Below are positions 34,635-43,733 of a stretch of 64,000 nucleotides of DNA, in pieces (the stretch's first letter is position 1; the number at the start of each line of letters is the position of its first letter). The stretch is taken from contig CAVVZZ010000003.1 in assembly GCA_963752915.1 (NCBI GenBank), positions 1 to 64,000 of the forward strand, read 5' to 3'. This DNA comes from DATJPR01 sp963752915. Lineage in GTDB: Bacteria > Bacteroidota > Ignavibacteria > UBA10030 > UBA6906. A program made the translations under genes and the position numbers. Below the pieces are notes generated by a model. That model was given only the letters and a program-made list of their open reading frames with translations, was not told the DNA's origin and ran no database searches.

Positions 34635-35555
34635 ATGAAGGTCCTCGTTACCGATGGTATCTCCGCCGATGGGGCGAAGATCCTCCTCGATGCCGGACTG
34701 ACTGTTGACCAATTGACATTAACGCCAGGTGAATTGCTTGCGCGGATAGGGGAATATGACTGCATCCTCGTTCGCTCCGCCACAAAGGTGTCAAAAGATG
34801 TTATCGACGCAGGAAAAAATCTGAAGGTCATCGCGCGTGGCGGCGTCGGCGTTGACACGATCGATGTGGCGCACGCGAATGCGAAGAACATCCTCGTGCT
34901 CAACACACCAGCAGCATCGGCGATCTCCGTCGCCGAGCTCACGATAGGGCATCTCCTCGCCGTCAGCCGATTCCTGAATCTTAGCTCGATGGAAATGCGA
35001 CAGGGAAGGTGGCCGAAGAAGGAATACTCCAAGGGATTTGAAGTCTTCGGGAAAACTCTTGGCGTCATCGGACTGGGGAACATCGGGAAGGAAGTGGCGC
35101 GCCGGGCGCTCGCCCTCGGAATGAAGGTGCTTGCGTACGATCCACCCTTCACACCCATGGAGTTCTTTGTCGAGATCACCACCAAAGAACGGCTTCTCTC
35201 TTCGTCCGACTTCATCACCCTGCACATCCCGCTGGACAAGGCGCACGGCCCGGTGATCGGGAAAAAAGAAATCGCCATGATGAAGAAGGGCGTCGTGATT
35301 ATCAATTGCGCCCGTGGCGGCGTCGTGGACCAGAACGCGCTTCTGGAAGGGCTGAACAACGGGACCATCGCAGGCGCCGGACTTGACGTCTTCGAGCATG
35401 AGCCGCCGACAGATGCCGAGAAAGCACTGATCAATCATCCGCGCGTGAGCGTATCGCCACATATCGGGGGTTCCACATTGGAAGCCCAGGCACGGATCGG
35501 GACGGAAATTGCCCTCAAGGTGGTCAAGGCCCTTCTCGGTTCGCAACAGGATTAA
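34635..35555 (+). CDS. serA: D-3-phosphoglycerate dehydrogenase, short form
   Basis: 306 residues; start ATG 34635 after AGGAGG. D-isomer 2-hydroxyacid dehydrogenase fold: RSATKVSKDVIDAGKNLKVIARGGVGVDTID, NAD site GVIGLGNIGKEVARRALALGMKVLAYDP, catalytic Arg in NCARGGVVDQNALLEGL, His in SPHIGGSTLEAQARIG. GGSTxEAQ is characteristic of SerA. There is no C-terminal ACT domain, so serine feedback through ACT is not expected. First step of serine biosynthesis. Confidence 0.92.
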   Translation: MKVLVTDGISADGAKILLDAGLTVDQLTLTPGELLARIGEYDCILVRSATKVSKDVIDAGKNLKVIARGGVGVDTIDVAHANAKNILVLNTPAASAISVAELTIGHLLAVSRFLNLSSMEMRQGRWPKKEYSKGFEVFGKTLGVIGLGNIGKEVARRALALGMKVLAYDPPFTPMEFFVEITTKERLLSSSDFITLHIPLDKAHGPVIGKKEIAMMKKGVVIINCARGGVVDQNALLEGLNNGTIAGAGLDVFEHEPPTDAEKALINHPRVSVSPHIGGSTLEAQARIGTEIALKVVKALLGSQQD

Positions 35556-35654
35556 CGGCGACGCCGGCATCCAGAGAGCGCTCGTATCGTGCAGAGGAAC
35601 CCCCGACAATGGGACAATGTTCTATGGAAAAGTAACACCTGAAGAGGAGGAGAT

Positions 35655-36314
35655 ATGAATGGAGTGAGATCCATAGTGTCGAGGGGAAGAAGAATGTTGT
35701 CCGGTTTCATTGCTCTCGGCGCTGTCGTTGTTGCGGCCTCGTTTCCGTCCGTCGCAGCACCGAGCCGATCGGAGGCGGTCCCCGGAACGCCGGCCCCGGG
35801 ATTTCAGCTCGTCGACAGCAAAGGGAATGCACATTCGCTGAGCGATTTCAGAGGGAAGTTTGTCGTGCTCGAATGGGTGAATTATGAATGCCCGTTTGTC
35901 GGAAAGCACTATCGCAGCGGCAATATGCAATCGCTCCAAAAAGAATACACTGCGAAGGGCGTCGTGTGGCTTTCCATCTGCTCCTCAGCGCCGGGCAGAC
36001 AAGGATACTATCATGGTCCGGAACTCACCGAACGCATTGCCGCAATGAAAGCCGTCCCGACGGACTATCTTGTCGATGCCGGCGGCGAGGTCGGACAAAT
36101 GTACGGTGCCAAGGCGACGCCGACGATGGCAGTCATCGATCCCAAAGGAATGCTGTTGTACGAGGGTGGGATCGACGACATCGCGTCGACGGATGTTGAG
36201 GACATCCCGCGTGCGCACAATTACCTGCGCGAGGTCCTCGATGCGGCTCTCGCCGGGAAGCCGGTCCCCATCAGTTCGAGCAGGGCGTACGGCTGTTCCG
36301 TCAAGTACAAGTGA
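35655..36314 (+). CDS. exported redoxin/AhpC-like protein
   Basis: 219 residues; start ATG 35655 behind an excellent GAGGAGGAG site. Signal peptide (LSGFIALGAVVVAASFPSVAA), then a thioredoxin-fold redoxin domain: APGFQLVDSKGNAHSLSDFRGKFVVLEWVNYECPFVGKHY. The usual CxxC is reduced to one Cys in ECPFVGKHY, as in peroxiredoxin-like members of this subgroup. The conserved cis-Pro segment is AKATPTMAVIDPKG. A periplasmic thiol or peroxide role is likely; the substrate is unknown. Confidence 0.85.
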   Translation: MNGVRSIVSRGRRMLSGFIALGAVVVAASFPSVAAPSRSEAVPGTPAPGFQLVDSKGNAHSLSDFRGKFVVLEWVNYECPFVGKHYRSGNMQSLQKEYTAKGVVWLSICSSAPGRQGYYHGPELTERIAAMKAVPTDYLVDAGGEVGQMYGAKATPTMAVIDPKGMLLYEGGIDDIASTDVEDIPRAHNYLREVLDAALAGKPVPISSSRAYGCSVKYK

Positions 36315-36447
36315 GTCCTTGCGCATTGGCATGGGGGTTTTCCACGGAGAGCCCCCGTCCGCACCCTCGCTTGCGCTAATCAGAAATCCTCGGTATCTTG
36401 CCTCCTCCGAATTCCATCCGTCCACCGCTTCATCTTCCTGAGCGTGC

Positions 36448-37653
36448 GTGCGATTCCGACCCTCTCTCACCCATTTGATTTTTGTCGGTATGGGTCTCGG
36501 CCTGCTCACCGGCTGGTATGCACCTGACCTTGCCATATCTCTCCGACCGCTGAGCACCATATTCATCAGGCTGATCAAGAGCCTTATCGCGCCGCTGATA
36601 TTCTCGACCCTTGTCGTCGGTATTGCCGGTCATGGCGATCTCAAGCAGGTAGGGCGCATGGGCATCAAAGCCCTGGTCTACTTTGAGATTGTCACGACCC
36701 TCGCTCTCGTCATCGGGCTGATCGCGGTGAACCTCATCCGTCCGGGCGACGGTGTAAACCTCCAGGTGGCGGCACAGACCGCCGAGGTCGCCGTGAAGCA
36801 ACAATCGGTTACAGATATCGTTTCGCATATCGTCCCGCAGAGCATTGTTGAGGCGATGGCAAACGGTGAAGTGCTGCAGATCGTCGTCTATGCGACAATT
36901 TTCGGGATTGCGCTCGCGCTTGTTCCCGACGAACGGAGAAAGCCGGTCCTGTCGTTTTTCGACGGTGTTGCGTCGACGATGTTCAAGATGACAGGCATCG
37001 TCATGCGCTATGCTCCGATCGGGGTCGGAGCGGCAATCGCCTTTACCGTGGGGCACCGGGGACTCGGTGTCCTCGTGAATTTGGGCTTGCTGATCCTTAC
37101 GCTGTATATCGCTCTGGCGGCATTCATCGTCCTTGTGCTTCTGCCGATCGCCTACTTTTCAGGAATTCCCCTCCGACGGTTCTTCAATGCGGTGAAGGAA
37201 CCGGCGATCATCGCCTTTTCCACGACGAGCTCCGAGGCGGCCCTCCCGCTGGCGTTCGAAAATATGGAGGCGTTCGGAATTCCCCGAAGGATCGTCGCGT
37301 TTGTCCTCCCGACCGGGTACAGCTTCAATCTGGATGGGAGCACGCTGTACCTGTCCCTCGCAGCGATCTTCGTCGCACAAGCCGCAGGTGTTACTATGCC
37401 GATCGGGACGCAGGTCCTGATGCTCTTCACGCTGATGCTGACGAGCAAGGGCGTAGCCGGGGTTCCCCGGGCGTCCCTGGTGATCCTCGCCGGAACGCTG
37501 GCGACCTACGGCCTTCCCCTGGAAGGAGTCGCGGTGATCCTTGGAGTGGACGAGATTCTTGATATGGGACGGACCGCAATCAACCTTGTGGGAAACTGTC
37601 TCGCCACCGCCGTTGTGGGGCGGATGGAAGGCGTTCAACTCAATCACGGATAA
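36448..37653 (+). CDS. dicarboxylate/amino acid:cation symporter (DAACS family)
   Basis: 401 residues, GTG start at 36448. Eight-helix plus re-entrant-hairpin architecture of GltPh-like transporters: RLIKSLIAPLIFSTLVVGI, the serine-rich hairpin IAFSTTSSEAALPLAFENM, the TM7 motif FVLPTGYSFNLDGSTLYLSLAAIFVAQAAG (NxDGT-like NLDGS) and the TM8 part GVDEILDMGRTAINLVGNCLATAVV. It imports glutamate, aspartate or C4-dicarboxylates with Na+ or H+. It is 6 bases from the next transporter gene. Confidence 0.92.
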   Translation: MRFRPSLTHLIFVGMGLGLLTGWYAPDLAISLRPLSTIFIRLIKSLIAPLIFSTLVVGIAGHGDLKQVGRMGIKALVYFEIVTTLALVIGLIAVNLIRPGDGVNLQVAAQTAEVAVKQQSVTDIVSHIVPQSIVEAMANGEVLQIVVYATIFGIALALVPDERRKPVLSFFDGVASTMFKMTGIVMRYAPIGVGAAIAFTVGHRGLGVLVNLGLLILTLYIALAAFIVLVLLPIAYFSGIPLRRFFNAVKEPAIIAFSTTSSEAALPLAFENMEAFGIPRRIVAFVLPTGYSFNLDGSTLYLSLAAIFVAQAAGVTMPIGTQVLMLFTLMLTSKGVAGVPRASLVILAGTLATYGLPLEGVAVILGVDEILDMGRTAINLVGNCLATAVVGRMEGVQLNHG

Positions 37654-37659
37654 CGCCGT

Positions 37660-38967
37660 ATGGATATTCTTCGGGGCATCATTGGCCTGGGGATCGTTAC
37701 CTTCCTCGCATTTCTTCTGTCCTCGAATCGGAAAGCGATCAGCTGGCGCCTCGTGCTGACGGGCATTGCGATGCAGTTCGTCTTTGCGTTCCTCGTCGTC
37801 CGGACCGACGTCGGGCGGGAGATCTTCAACGGGATCAGCAAATTTTTCGTGTTCCTTTTCGGGTTCGCCGGCGACGGGGCGCAGTTCGTGTTCGGCAATC
37901 TCGCGAAGGGATCAGGCGAAGGAAGCCTGGGCTTCTTCTTTGCGTTCCAGGTGTTGCCGACGATCATCTTTTTTGCCTCCCTGATGGCGGTGCTCTACTA
38001 CGTCGGGATCATGCAACGCGTGGTGCAGGGGATCGCGTGGGTGATGGCCCGGCTGCTCAAAACGTCGGGCGCCGAGTCCCTTGACGTGGCCGCGAACACC
38101 TTCATCGGGCAGACGGAGGCCCCGCTGGTGATCCGTCCCTACCTGGCAACACTCACGCAGTCTGAACTGTACACGGTGATGACCAGCGGGATGGCGCACA
38201 TCGCCGGTGGTGTTCTTGCCGCCTATGTCCAGATGCTTGCTGTCGCGCTGAGCAAGTCCCAGTCGACGCCGCTGGACCAGGCGCAGGTCCATTTCGCGGG
38301 GAACTTGTTGGCGGCCTGCATCATGGCCGGTCCGGCTACGATGGTCGTTGCGAAGATGATTCTCCCCGAGACCGATGAGCCGAAGACGATGGGGACGGTG
38401 AAAGTGAAGCTCGAGAAGGCCTACTCGAACGTCATCGAAGCGGCGGCGGGAGGTGCAGGCGATGGTGTGCGGCTCGCGTTGAATGTGGCAGGGATGCTGC
38501 TTGCCTTCATCGCGCTGATTGCATTGATCAACTTCGTCCTTGGATGGTTCGGCGACGTCAGCGGACTGAATGCTGCCTGCCAGACCAATTTCGGCCGGCC
38601 GCTGTCGCTCGAACTGTTGTTCGGACTGGTGTTCCAGTTCATCGCATTTGCCATCGGCGTGCCGTGGAAGGATGCTCTGAATGTCGGCAGCCTCATGGGC
38701 ATCAAACTGGTCCTGAATGAATTCGTCGCGTATCTCCGGATGGCGGATATGGTGGGGGCCGGGCAGCTCTCGAGCAAAGCGATCGTCATCTCCACGTACG
38801 CCCTCGCAGGCTTTGCTAATTTCAGCTCGATCGCGATTCAGATCGGCGGGCTCAGCCCGCTGGCTGAGAACCGCCGGGCGGACATTGCGAAGCTCGGAAT
38901 GAAAGCCGTCATCGGCGGGACGATTGCGACATGGATGACGGCGGCAATCGCCGGCATTCTCGCATGA
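37660..38967 (+). CDS. nupC: concentrative nucleoside transporter (CNT/NupC family)
   Basis: 435 residues with about 9-10 spans. Family landmarks: SLMAVLYYVGIMQRVVQGIAWVM, SGAESLDVAANTFIGQTEAPLVIRPYL, MTSGMAHIAGGVLAAYV and ANFSSIAIQIGGLSPLAENRR. It imports nucleosides with a cation. It starts 6 bases after the symporter gene and 44 bases before the NCS2 permease gene, so these transporters may be cotranscribed for salvage of nitrogenous nutrients. Confidence 0.92.
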   Translation: MDILRGIIGLGIVTFLAFLLSSNRKAISWRLVLTGIAMQFVFAFLVVRTDVGREIFNGISKFFVFLFGFAGDGAQFVFGNLAKGSGEGSLGFFFAFQVLPTIIFFASLMAVLYYVGIMQRVVQGIAWVMARLLKTSGAESLDVAANTFIGQTEAPLVIRPYLATLTQSELYTVMTSGMAHIAGGVLAAYVQMLAVALSKSQSTPLDQAQVHFAGNLLAACIMAGPATMVVAKMILPETDEPKTMGTVKVKLEKAYSNVIEAAAGGAGDGVRLALNVAGMLLAFIALIALINFVLGWFGDVSGLNAACQTNFGRPLSLELLFGLVFQFIAFAIGVPWKDALNVGSLMGIKLVLNEFVAYLRMADMVGAGQLSSKAIVISTYALAGFANFSSIAIQIGGLSPLAENRRADIAKLGMKAVIGGTIATWMTAAIAGILA

Positions 38968-39011
38968 TGCTGTTCACACCCCGCGGGTTCCTCATTGACC
39001 TCTAATCGACA

Positions 39012-40598
39012 ATGAAAAAATACCACTGGTTCGTCCTCGGCGATCTCAACGGGTTCTTCGGCCTGATGATCGACAACGTCACCGTCCTCTCATTTCTCGC
39101 CGGGATTCTCATCGTTGTCTTCAAGTATCCTGCGGACATTGTCTATGGCCACATGTTTCCCGGCACGGCGTTCGGCGTGTTGTTCGGGGACCTGGTGTAT
39201 ACGTGGATGGCGTTCCGGCTCTCGAAGAAGACCGGGAACCAGAAGGTGACGGCAATGCCGCTCGGTCTCGACACGCCATCAACCATCGGGATTGCGCTGG
39301 TGGTGCTCGGCCCGGCGTTCGTCGGGTTGAAAGCCGGAGGGATGAACGAGCGGGATGCCGCGATGATGACCTGGTATATCGGTATGGCGACGATGGTCAT
39401 GATCGGCGTTGTGAAAGTGATTTTCTCGTTCATCGGCGGCTGGGTGCAGAAGATCGTCCCTCAGGCAGGCCTCCTGGGATCGCTGGCGGGGATCGGGCTG
39501 GCGCTGATCGGTACCATACCACTGCTCGATATTTTCGGCATGCCTGTGGTCGGGCTTGTCGCCCTGGGTCTGGTGTTCTATTCGCTCGTCGCGTCAATCA
39601 GGCTCCCGGGGAGGCTTCCCGGCGTTCTTGGTTCGGTCGCCATCGGAACGGCACTCTATTATATTCTCGGTCCGTCCGGGGTAATCGGGGGGACCTTCGC
39701 CGGAGCGCCTCCGATCGAGTTTCACATCGGGATTCCGGTCCCGACGTTGGATTTTCTTCAGGGAATAATCCCCGCGCTGAAATATCTTCCGATCGCTATT
39801 CCCTTCGGAATTCTTACGGTGGTCGGAGGGATTAATACTACAGAGAGCGCGCGCGTTGCGGGCGATGATTACCGCACCCGGAACATTCTTTTGACCGAGG
39901 CAATTGCCACGCTGCTCGCAGGGATAACCGGTGGTGTCGCCCAATCGACGCCGTATATTGGACAGCCGGCATACAAACGGATGGGCTCGCGCGCCGGCTA
40001 CACGCTCTTGACGGGTGTCTTCATCGGTCTGGGAGGGGTGCTCGGATTTGTCTCCTTCATCATCGAACTGATCCCGCGGGCCGTCCTCGCTCCGATCCTC
40101 GTCTTCGTCGCGATTGACATCATGGTGCAGTCGTTCCAGGCATGTCCTGCCCGGCACGCGCCGGCCGTGGCGTTTGCTTTTTTTCCCACGGTGGCGCGCC
40201 TGCTCGCGATCAAGTATGGCACCCCGGACATTGTCCCTCCTGCGGTTTTTCAACAGCTCCTTACTCTTCCCGGAAGGGCATTACCGGAAATGCTGGTGAC
40301 TGTGGCGCTCGGCAATGGTTTTATTGTGACGGGTATGCTGTGGGGGGCATTCACTGCGGAGATGATCGATCGACGGCTGGTCCGCTCTGCGGCCTATCTG
40401 GCAGTCCTTGCCGTGTTGACATTTTTTGGTGTCATTCACTCCTCGTCGCCGGATGGAGTGATGTACCTTCCATGGACTCTTGAAGGACTGGCACGGGCGG
40501 TGCCGTACCAATTTGCGCTCGCGTATGCCGTCCTCGCTGCGATGGTGGTGGGTCTCTCGTTTACGAAGGCGAGCAAAGAGCCGGCCGCAGGTCACTGA
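39012..40598 (+). CDS. NCS2/xanthine-uracil-type permease family protein
   Basis: 528 residues with about 12-14 hydrophobic segments. DLNGFFGLMIDNVTVLSFLAGILI, TAMPLGLDTPSTIGIALVVLGPAF, GILTVVGGINTTESARVAGDDY and GGVAQSTPYIGQPAYKRMGSRAGYTLLTG resemble the nucleobase permease (NCS2, AzgA-like) signatures. It probably moves a purine or pyrimidine base, fitting the neighbouring nucleoside transporter. The exact subfamily is uncertain. Confidence 0.8.
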   Translation: MKKYHWFVLGDLNGFFGLMIDNVTVLSFLAGILIVVFKYPADIVYGHMFPGTAFGVLFGDLVYTWMAFRLSKKTGNQKVTAMPLGLDTPSTIGIALVVLGPAFVGLKAGGMNERDAAMMTWYIGMATMVMIGVVKVIFSFIGGWVQKIVPQAGLLGSLAGIGLALIGTIPLLDIFGMPVVGLVALGLVFYSLVASIRLPGRLPGVLGSVAIGTALYYILGPSGVIGGTFAGAPPIEFHIGIPVPTLDFLQGIIPALKYLPIAIPFGILTVVGGINTTESARVAGDDYRTRNILLTEAIATLLAGITGGVAQSTPYIGQPAYKRMGSRAGYTLLTGVFIGLGGVLGFVSFIIELIPRAVLAPILVFVAIDIMVQSFQACPARHAPAVAFAFFPTVARLLAIKYGTPDIVPPAVFQQLLTLPGRALPEMLVTVALGNGFIVTGMLWGAFTAEMIDRRLVRSAAYLAVLAVLTFFGVIHSSSPDGVMYLPWTLEGLARAVPYQFALAYAVLAAMVVGLSFTKASKEPAAGH

Positions 40599-40649
40599 AT
40601 GAGGAGATCGTCGTCAGCGGCCAACCGATGATGGTAACAGGAAACACGG

Positions 40650-40690
40650 TTGACCATTGTCCACTGTCCATCGACTATCGTCTATTGATC
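40650..40690. repeat. heptad repeat tract, TTGACCA type
   Basis: Six 7-base units in register: TTGACCA, TTGTCCA, CTGTCCA, TCGACTA, TCGTCTA, TTGATCC. It overlaps the 3' end of the pirin gene and fills the short gap after the permease gene. Confidence 0.8.
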
Positions 40691-41593
40691 CTTTTTGTTG
40701 AGGAATGTTCCTTCCTGAAGCTCCTCAAACGCCTGCTGGAGCTGTTCCTGCGTGTTCATGACGATCGGACCATACCAGGCAACCGGCTCCTCAAGCGGTT
40801 TGCCTGACACAAGGAGGAACCGGATGCCTTCATCCCCGGCCTGCACGACGACCTCATCGCCGCTGTCAAAGAGGACCAGGGAACGATTGTCTGCGTCCAG
40901 GGGTGGGGCAGTGTCCGCCCAACCGACGGCTTCCGTTGGCACCGAGAGAGGAGCCGAGGCATTGCAGAATTTTCCTGATCCGGCAAAGACATACGCGAAC
41001 GCATGACGCGTTGTCTCCACGGGGAGTGATCGTCGTTTCCTCGGTGGGACTGACACGTCGAGGTAGATGGGGTCAGCCGCGATCCCTTTCACGGGACCCT
41101 TTTTTCCCCAGAACGACCCGCAGACGATCCTCGCCCGCGTGCCATCATCTTCCGTAACTTCCGGTACTTCTCCCGCTTTCACCTCCTGATAACGCGGCTC
41201 CGTCATCTTCAACGATGATGGGAGGTTCGCCCAGAGCTGAAAGCCATGCATGCGTCCTGCAGGATCGCCCTTCGGCATTTCCTGATGGATAATTCCTCTC
41301 CCTGCTGTCATCCATTGCACATCCCCGGAAGCGATCGTACCCCGATTTCCCATGCTGTCGCCGTGATCCACCGTCCCGGCCAGAACGTAGGTGATCGTTT
41401 CGATCCCCCGGTGCGGATGCCACGGAAACCCTGCGAGGTAGTCTTCGGGGATGTCGTTGCGGAAGTCGTCGAGAAGAAGGAACGGATCGAACTCCGTCGT
41501 ATTGCCGAATCCGAACGCGCGCCGAAGATGAACGCCTGCACCTTCTAATGTCGGCTTTGACTTGATGAGGCGTTTGATTGGTCGGATGGACAT
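40682..41593 (-). CDS. pirin family protein
   Basis: 303 residues; ATG 41593 follows GGAGTGCGC (an in-frame GTG at 41599 is possible). Bicupin with the pirin metal site: FPWHPHRGIETITYVLAGTVDHGDS and HQEMPKG (His and Glu ligands). Pirins bind Fe; some act as quercetinases, others bind regulators. The last codons (LNKKDQ) lie in a heptad-repeat tract. Divergent from the DHA2 transporter gene. Confidence 0.92.
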   Translation of the reverse strand: MSIRPIKRLIKSKPTLEGAGVHLRRAFGFGNTTEFDPFLLLDDFRNDIPEDYLAGFPWHPHRGIETITYVLAGTVDHGDSMGNRGTIASGDVQWMTAGRGIIHQEMPKGDPAGRMHGFQLWANLPSSLKMTEPRYQEVKAGEVPEVTEDDGTRARIVCGSFWGKKGPVKGIAADPIYLDVSVPPRKRRSLPVETTRHAFAYVFAGSGKFCNASAPLSVPTEAVGWADTAPPLDADNRSLVLFDSGDEVVVQAGDEGIRFLLVSGKPLEEPVAWYGPIVMNTQEQLQQAFEELQEGTFLNKKDQ

Positions 41594-41808
41594 GCGCACT
41601 CCAGAAGTGGTTAATTGTCCGCGAAGGAGAACGCTTTTTAAACACCGTTCTGCAGGTTTTCGTTCTGTACCGGAACGATCGGGAAATCGGCGGTCGCGCC
41701 ATCGAAACGGGAGCTGGCAGATGGGTCAGGCGGAGAGGAACCGCGGCGACAGGCGGCGCGTTTTAGGTGACAGGCGATCATGCCTGAATGGAAGGGATAA
41801 GAGGCAGT

Positions 41809-43428
41809 ATGAAACAGTCGCTTTTCAACGAGAACGGATTGAACGGCAGCCCGAATTCGATGCTGGACAAATCGCATCCCAGCTACAAATGGGTGGTGCT
41901 TGCCAACGTGATGATGGGAACATTCATGGTCGTCCTTGATGCGACGATCGTCGATGTGTCGCTCGCGAAGATCATGGCCACGTTCGGCATCGGCGTGGAC
42001 GAAGTGAAATGGGTCGCCACGGGCTATTTGCTGGCCTTCGCAGTCGCCATTCCGACATCCGGCTGGGTCGCAGATCGTTTTGGACACAAGCTCACCTACG
42101 CGCTCGGACTCGGCTTGTTCACGCTTGGCTCGCTTCTTTGTTCGCTCGCATGGAGTGAAGTCGCGCTGGTCCTGTTCCGCGTTGTGCAGGGGTTGGGAGG
42201 CGGCCTGCTTATGCCGGTGGGCATGGCGATCATCACGAGAGAGTTCCCTCCCGAAAAACGGGGAGCGGCATTAGGCTTCTGGACTGTTTCCGCCGCGGCC
42301 TCGGTCTCTCTAGGACCGACGCTCGGCGGCTACCTGATCGACAACTTCGCCTGGCATTCCATCTTTGACATTAACGTCCCGGTGGGCGTTTTGGGAGTCT
42401 TCGCGACGTATGTCATTCAGCGCGAGTACAAGAGTGCGAACAAGTCGCCGTTTGACTTCGCCGGCTTTCTGTCTGTCGCGACCTTCCTGACCTTTCTTCT
42501 TATCGCGTTCTCCGACGGGAATGCCGACTGGAATACTGGCGGCTGGACATCGCCGCTCATCCTCTCGTGCTTTGCCATCGCGATCGTGGCGCTGATCGTA
42601 TTCCTGATCATCGAGCTGACCATACGCCATCCGCTTGTCGACCTCTCGCTGTTGAAGCATTACAATTTCGGCATGGGGAACCTGATCCTCTTCATTTTTG
42701 GAATGGGGATGTTCGGGAGCACGTTCCTCCTCCCGCTTTATTTGCAGAATGCGCTCGGCTACACGGCGTACCAGGCCGGCTCTCTTTTCCTGCCGATCGG
42801 GTTGATCATGGCCATAAGTGGTCCGGTGGCGGGAAAGCTCTCCGACAAGGTGAATCCGAAGTATCTCGCCTTCTTCGGGATCATCATGATGTCCCTCAGT
42901 CTTTTCATCAATCGGACCCTTTCGCTGTTCTCGGAGACGTCGACGATCATGCTCTCGCTCTATATCCGGGGTGTGGGGATGGGATTCATTTTCGCCCCTC
43001 TCAGCACACTTTCCCTTTCGGACATCCCCCGGGAGAAAATGGCGCAAGCGTCGGGTTTGTTCAATGTCCTCCGGCAGATCGGCGGATCGTTCGGCGTTGC
43101 GATTATGGGAACGCTCCTCACGATGCGGACGTCGTTTCACACGAGCATCTATGGAGAGTCCGTCGTGGCCGCTTCGCCCGAAGCAAAGACCGTTCTCCTC
43201 GGGTTGACCCGGTTTGCACAGACCGCGATAGGGGGGAATGTCGCGTCATCCACGGTGCGCGCAGGTGCACTGCTCGACTACCATTTACAGCTGCAGGCAT
43301 TTGTCTCCGCCGTCGACGATGACTTTTTTGTCGCGGCGATCATTACGCTTTTGTGTATCATTCCTATACTCTTCTACCGGAAGCGTTCAACGGGTGCCGG
43401 TGTAGCGAGGGTTGCGGCGATGGATTGA
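41809..43428 (+). CDS. DHA2-family drug:H+ antiporter (EmrB/QacA type, 14 spans)
   Basis: 539 residues from ATG 41809 (AGAGG 5 bases upstream; ATG 41788 is a weaker option). Signatures: VMMGTFMVVLDATIVDVSLAKI (motif D1), ATGYLLAFAVAIPTSGWVADRFGHK (motif A), LFRVVQGLGGGLLMPVGMAIITREFP and LGFWTVSAAASVSLGPTLGGYL (motif C region). Exports hydrophobic drugs. No HlyD-type adaptor or TolC-type gene adjoins it, so the partners are elsewhere or it works alone. Confidence 0.92.
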   Translation: MKQSLFNENGLNGSPNSMLDKSHPSYKWVVLANVMMGTFMVVLDATIVDVSLAKIMATFGIGVDEVKWVATGYLLAFAVAIPTSGWVADRFGHKLTYALGLGLFTLGSLLCSLAWSEVALVLFRVVQGLGGGLLMPVGMAIITREFPPEKRGAALGFWTVSAAASVSLGPTLGGYLIDNFAWHSIFDINVPVGVLGVFATYVIQREYKSANKSPFDFAGFLSVATFLTFLLIAFSDGNADWNTGGWTSPLILSCFAIAIVALIVFLIIELTIRHPLVDLSLLKHYNFGMGNLILFIFGMGMFGSTFLLPLYLQNALGYTAYQAGSLFLPIGLIMAISGPVAGKLSDKVNPKYLAFFGIIMMSLSLFINRTLSLFSETSTIMLSLYIRGVGMGFIFAPLSTLSLSDIPREKMAQASGLFNVLRQIGGSFGVAIMGTLLTMRTSFHTSIYGESVVAASPEAKTVLLGLTRFAQTAIGGNVASSTVRAGALLDYHLQLQAFVSAVDDDFFVAAIITLLCIIPILFYRKRSTGAGVARVAAMD

Positions 43429-43442
43429 GGGTGGGGTCATTT

Positions 43443-43465
43443 TGGAAGTAGCCTTAACGGGAATC
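43443..43465 (+). repeat. 23-base copy of tRNA-Glu 3' end region
   Basis: Identical over 23 bases to 43654-43676, which covers the 3' end and T-arm side of the tRNA-Glu gene plus six flanking bases. It lies 188 bases away from the real copy. It looks like a direct repeat left by integration or excision at the tRNA. Confidence 0.8.
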
Positions 43466-43596
43466 CGAAGTCCGCCGGAGTCGTTTTCCAGACGAAGGCG
43501 GAGAACCTCTATGCCGGGTTTTTGGATCTGGTGCGAGGAAAACAGGAGGGGGAAAAAGTGCCGGGATATCCCGCTCGCTACGCTCGCGGGATTCTC

Positions 43597-43654
43597 ATTC
43601 CGACAACGAACTTAGCTTCGCCGCCTTTGGCGGCTCGCTAAGTTCGGTCGGAAT
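43597..43654. repeat. 58-base near-perfect palindrome
   Basis: Nested arms ATTCCGAC, CGAACTTAGC and GCCGCC pair with GGCGGC, GCTAAGTTCG and GTCGGAAT around a TTT loop. Just before it is a smaller CCCGC/GCGGG hairpin (43570-43590). It abuts the tRNA-Glu 3' end copy at 43654. Confidence 0.8.
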
Positions 43655-43659
43655 GGAAG

Positions 43660-43731
43660 TAGCCTTAACGGGAATCGAACCCGTATTTGAGCCTTGAGAG
43701 GGCTCCGTCCTAACCGTTAGACGATAAGGCC
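43660..43731 (-). tRNA. tRNA-Glu (anticodon CTC)
   Basis: Read on the reverse strand: acceptor GGCCTTA pairs with TAAGGCT, D-arm GTCTAACGGTTAGGAC, anticodon stem GAGCC/GGCTC with loop CTCTCAA (anticodon CTC after U33), T-arm CGGGTTCGATTCCCG, discriminator A. CCA is not encoded. All arms pair well. Confidence 0.93.
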
Positions 43732-43733
43732 CC

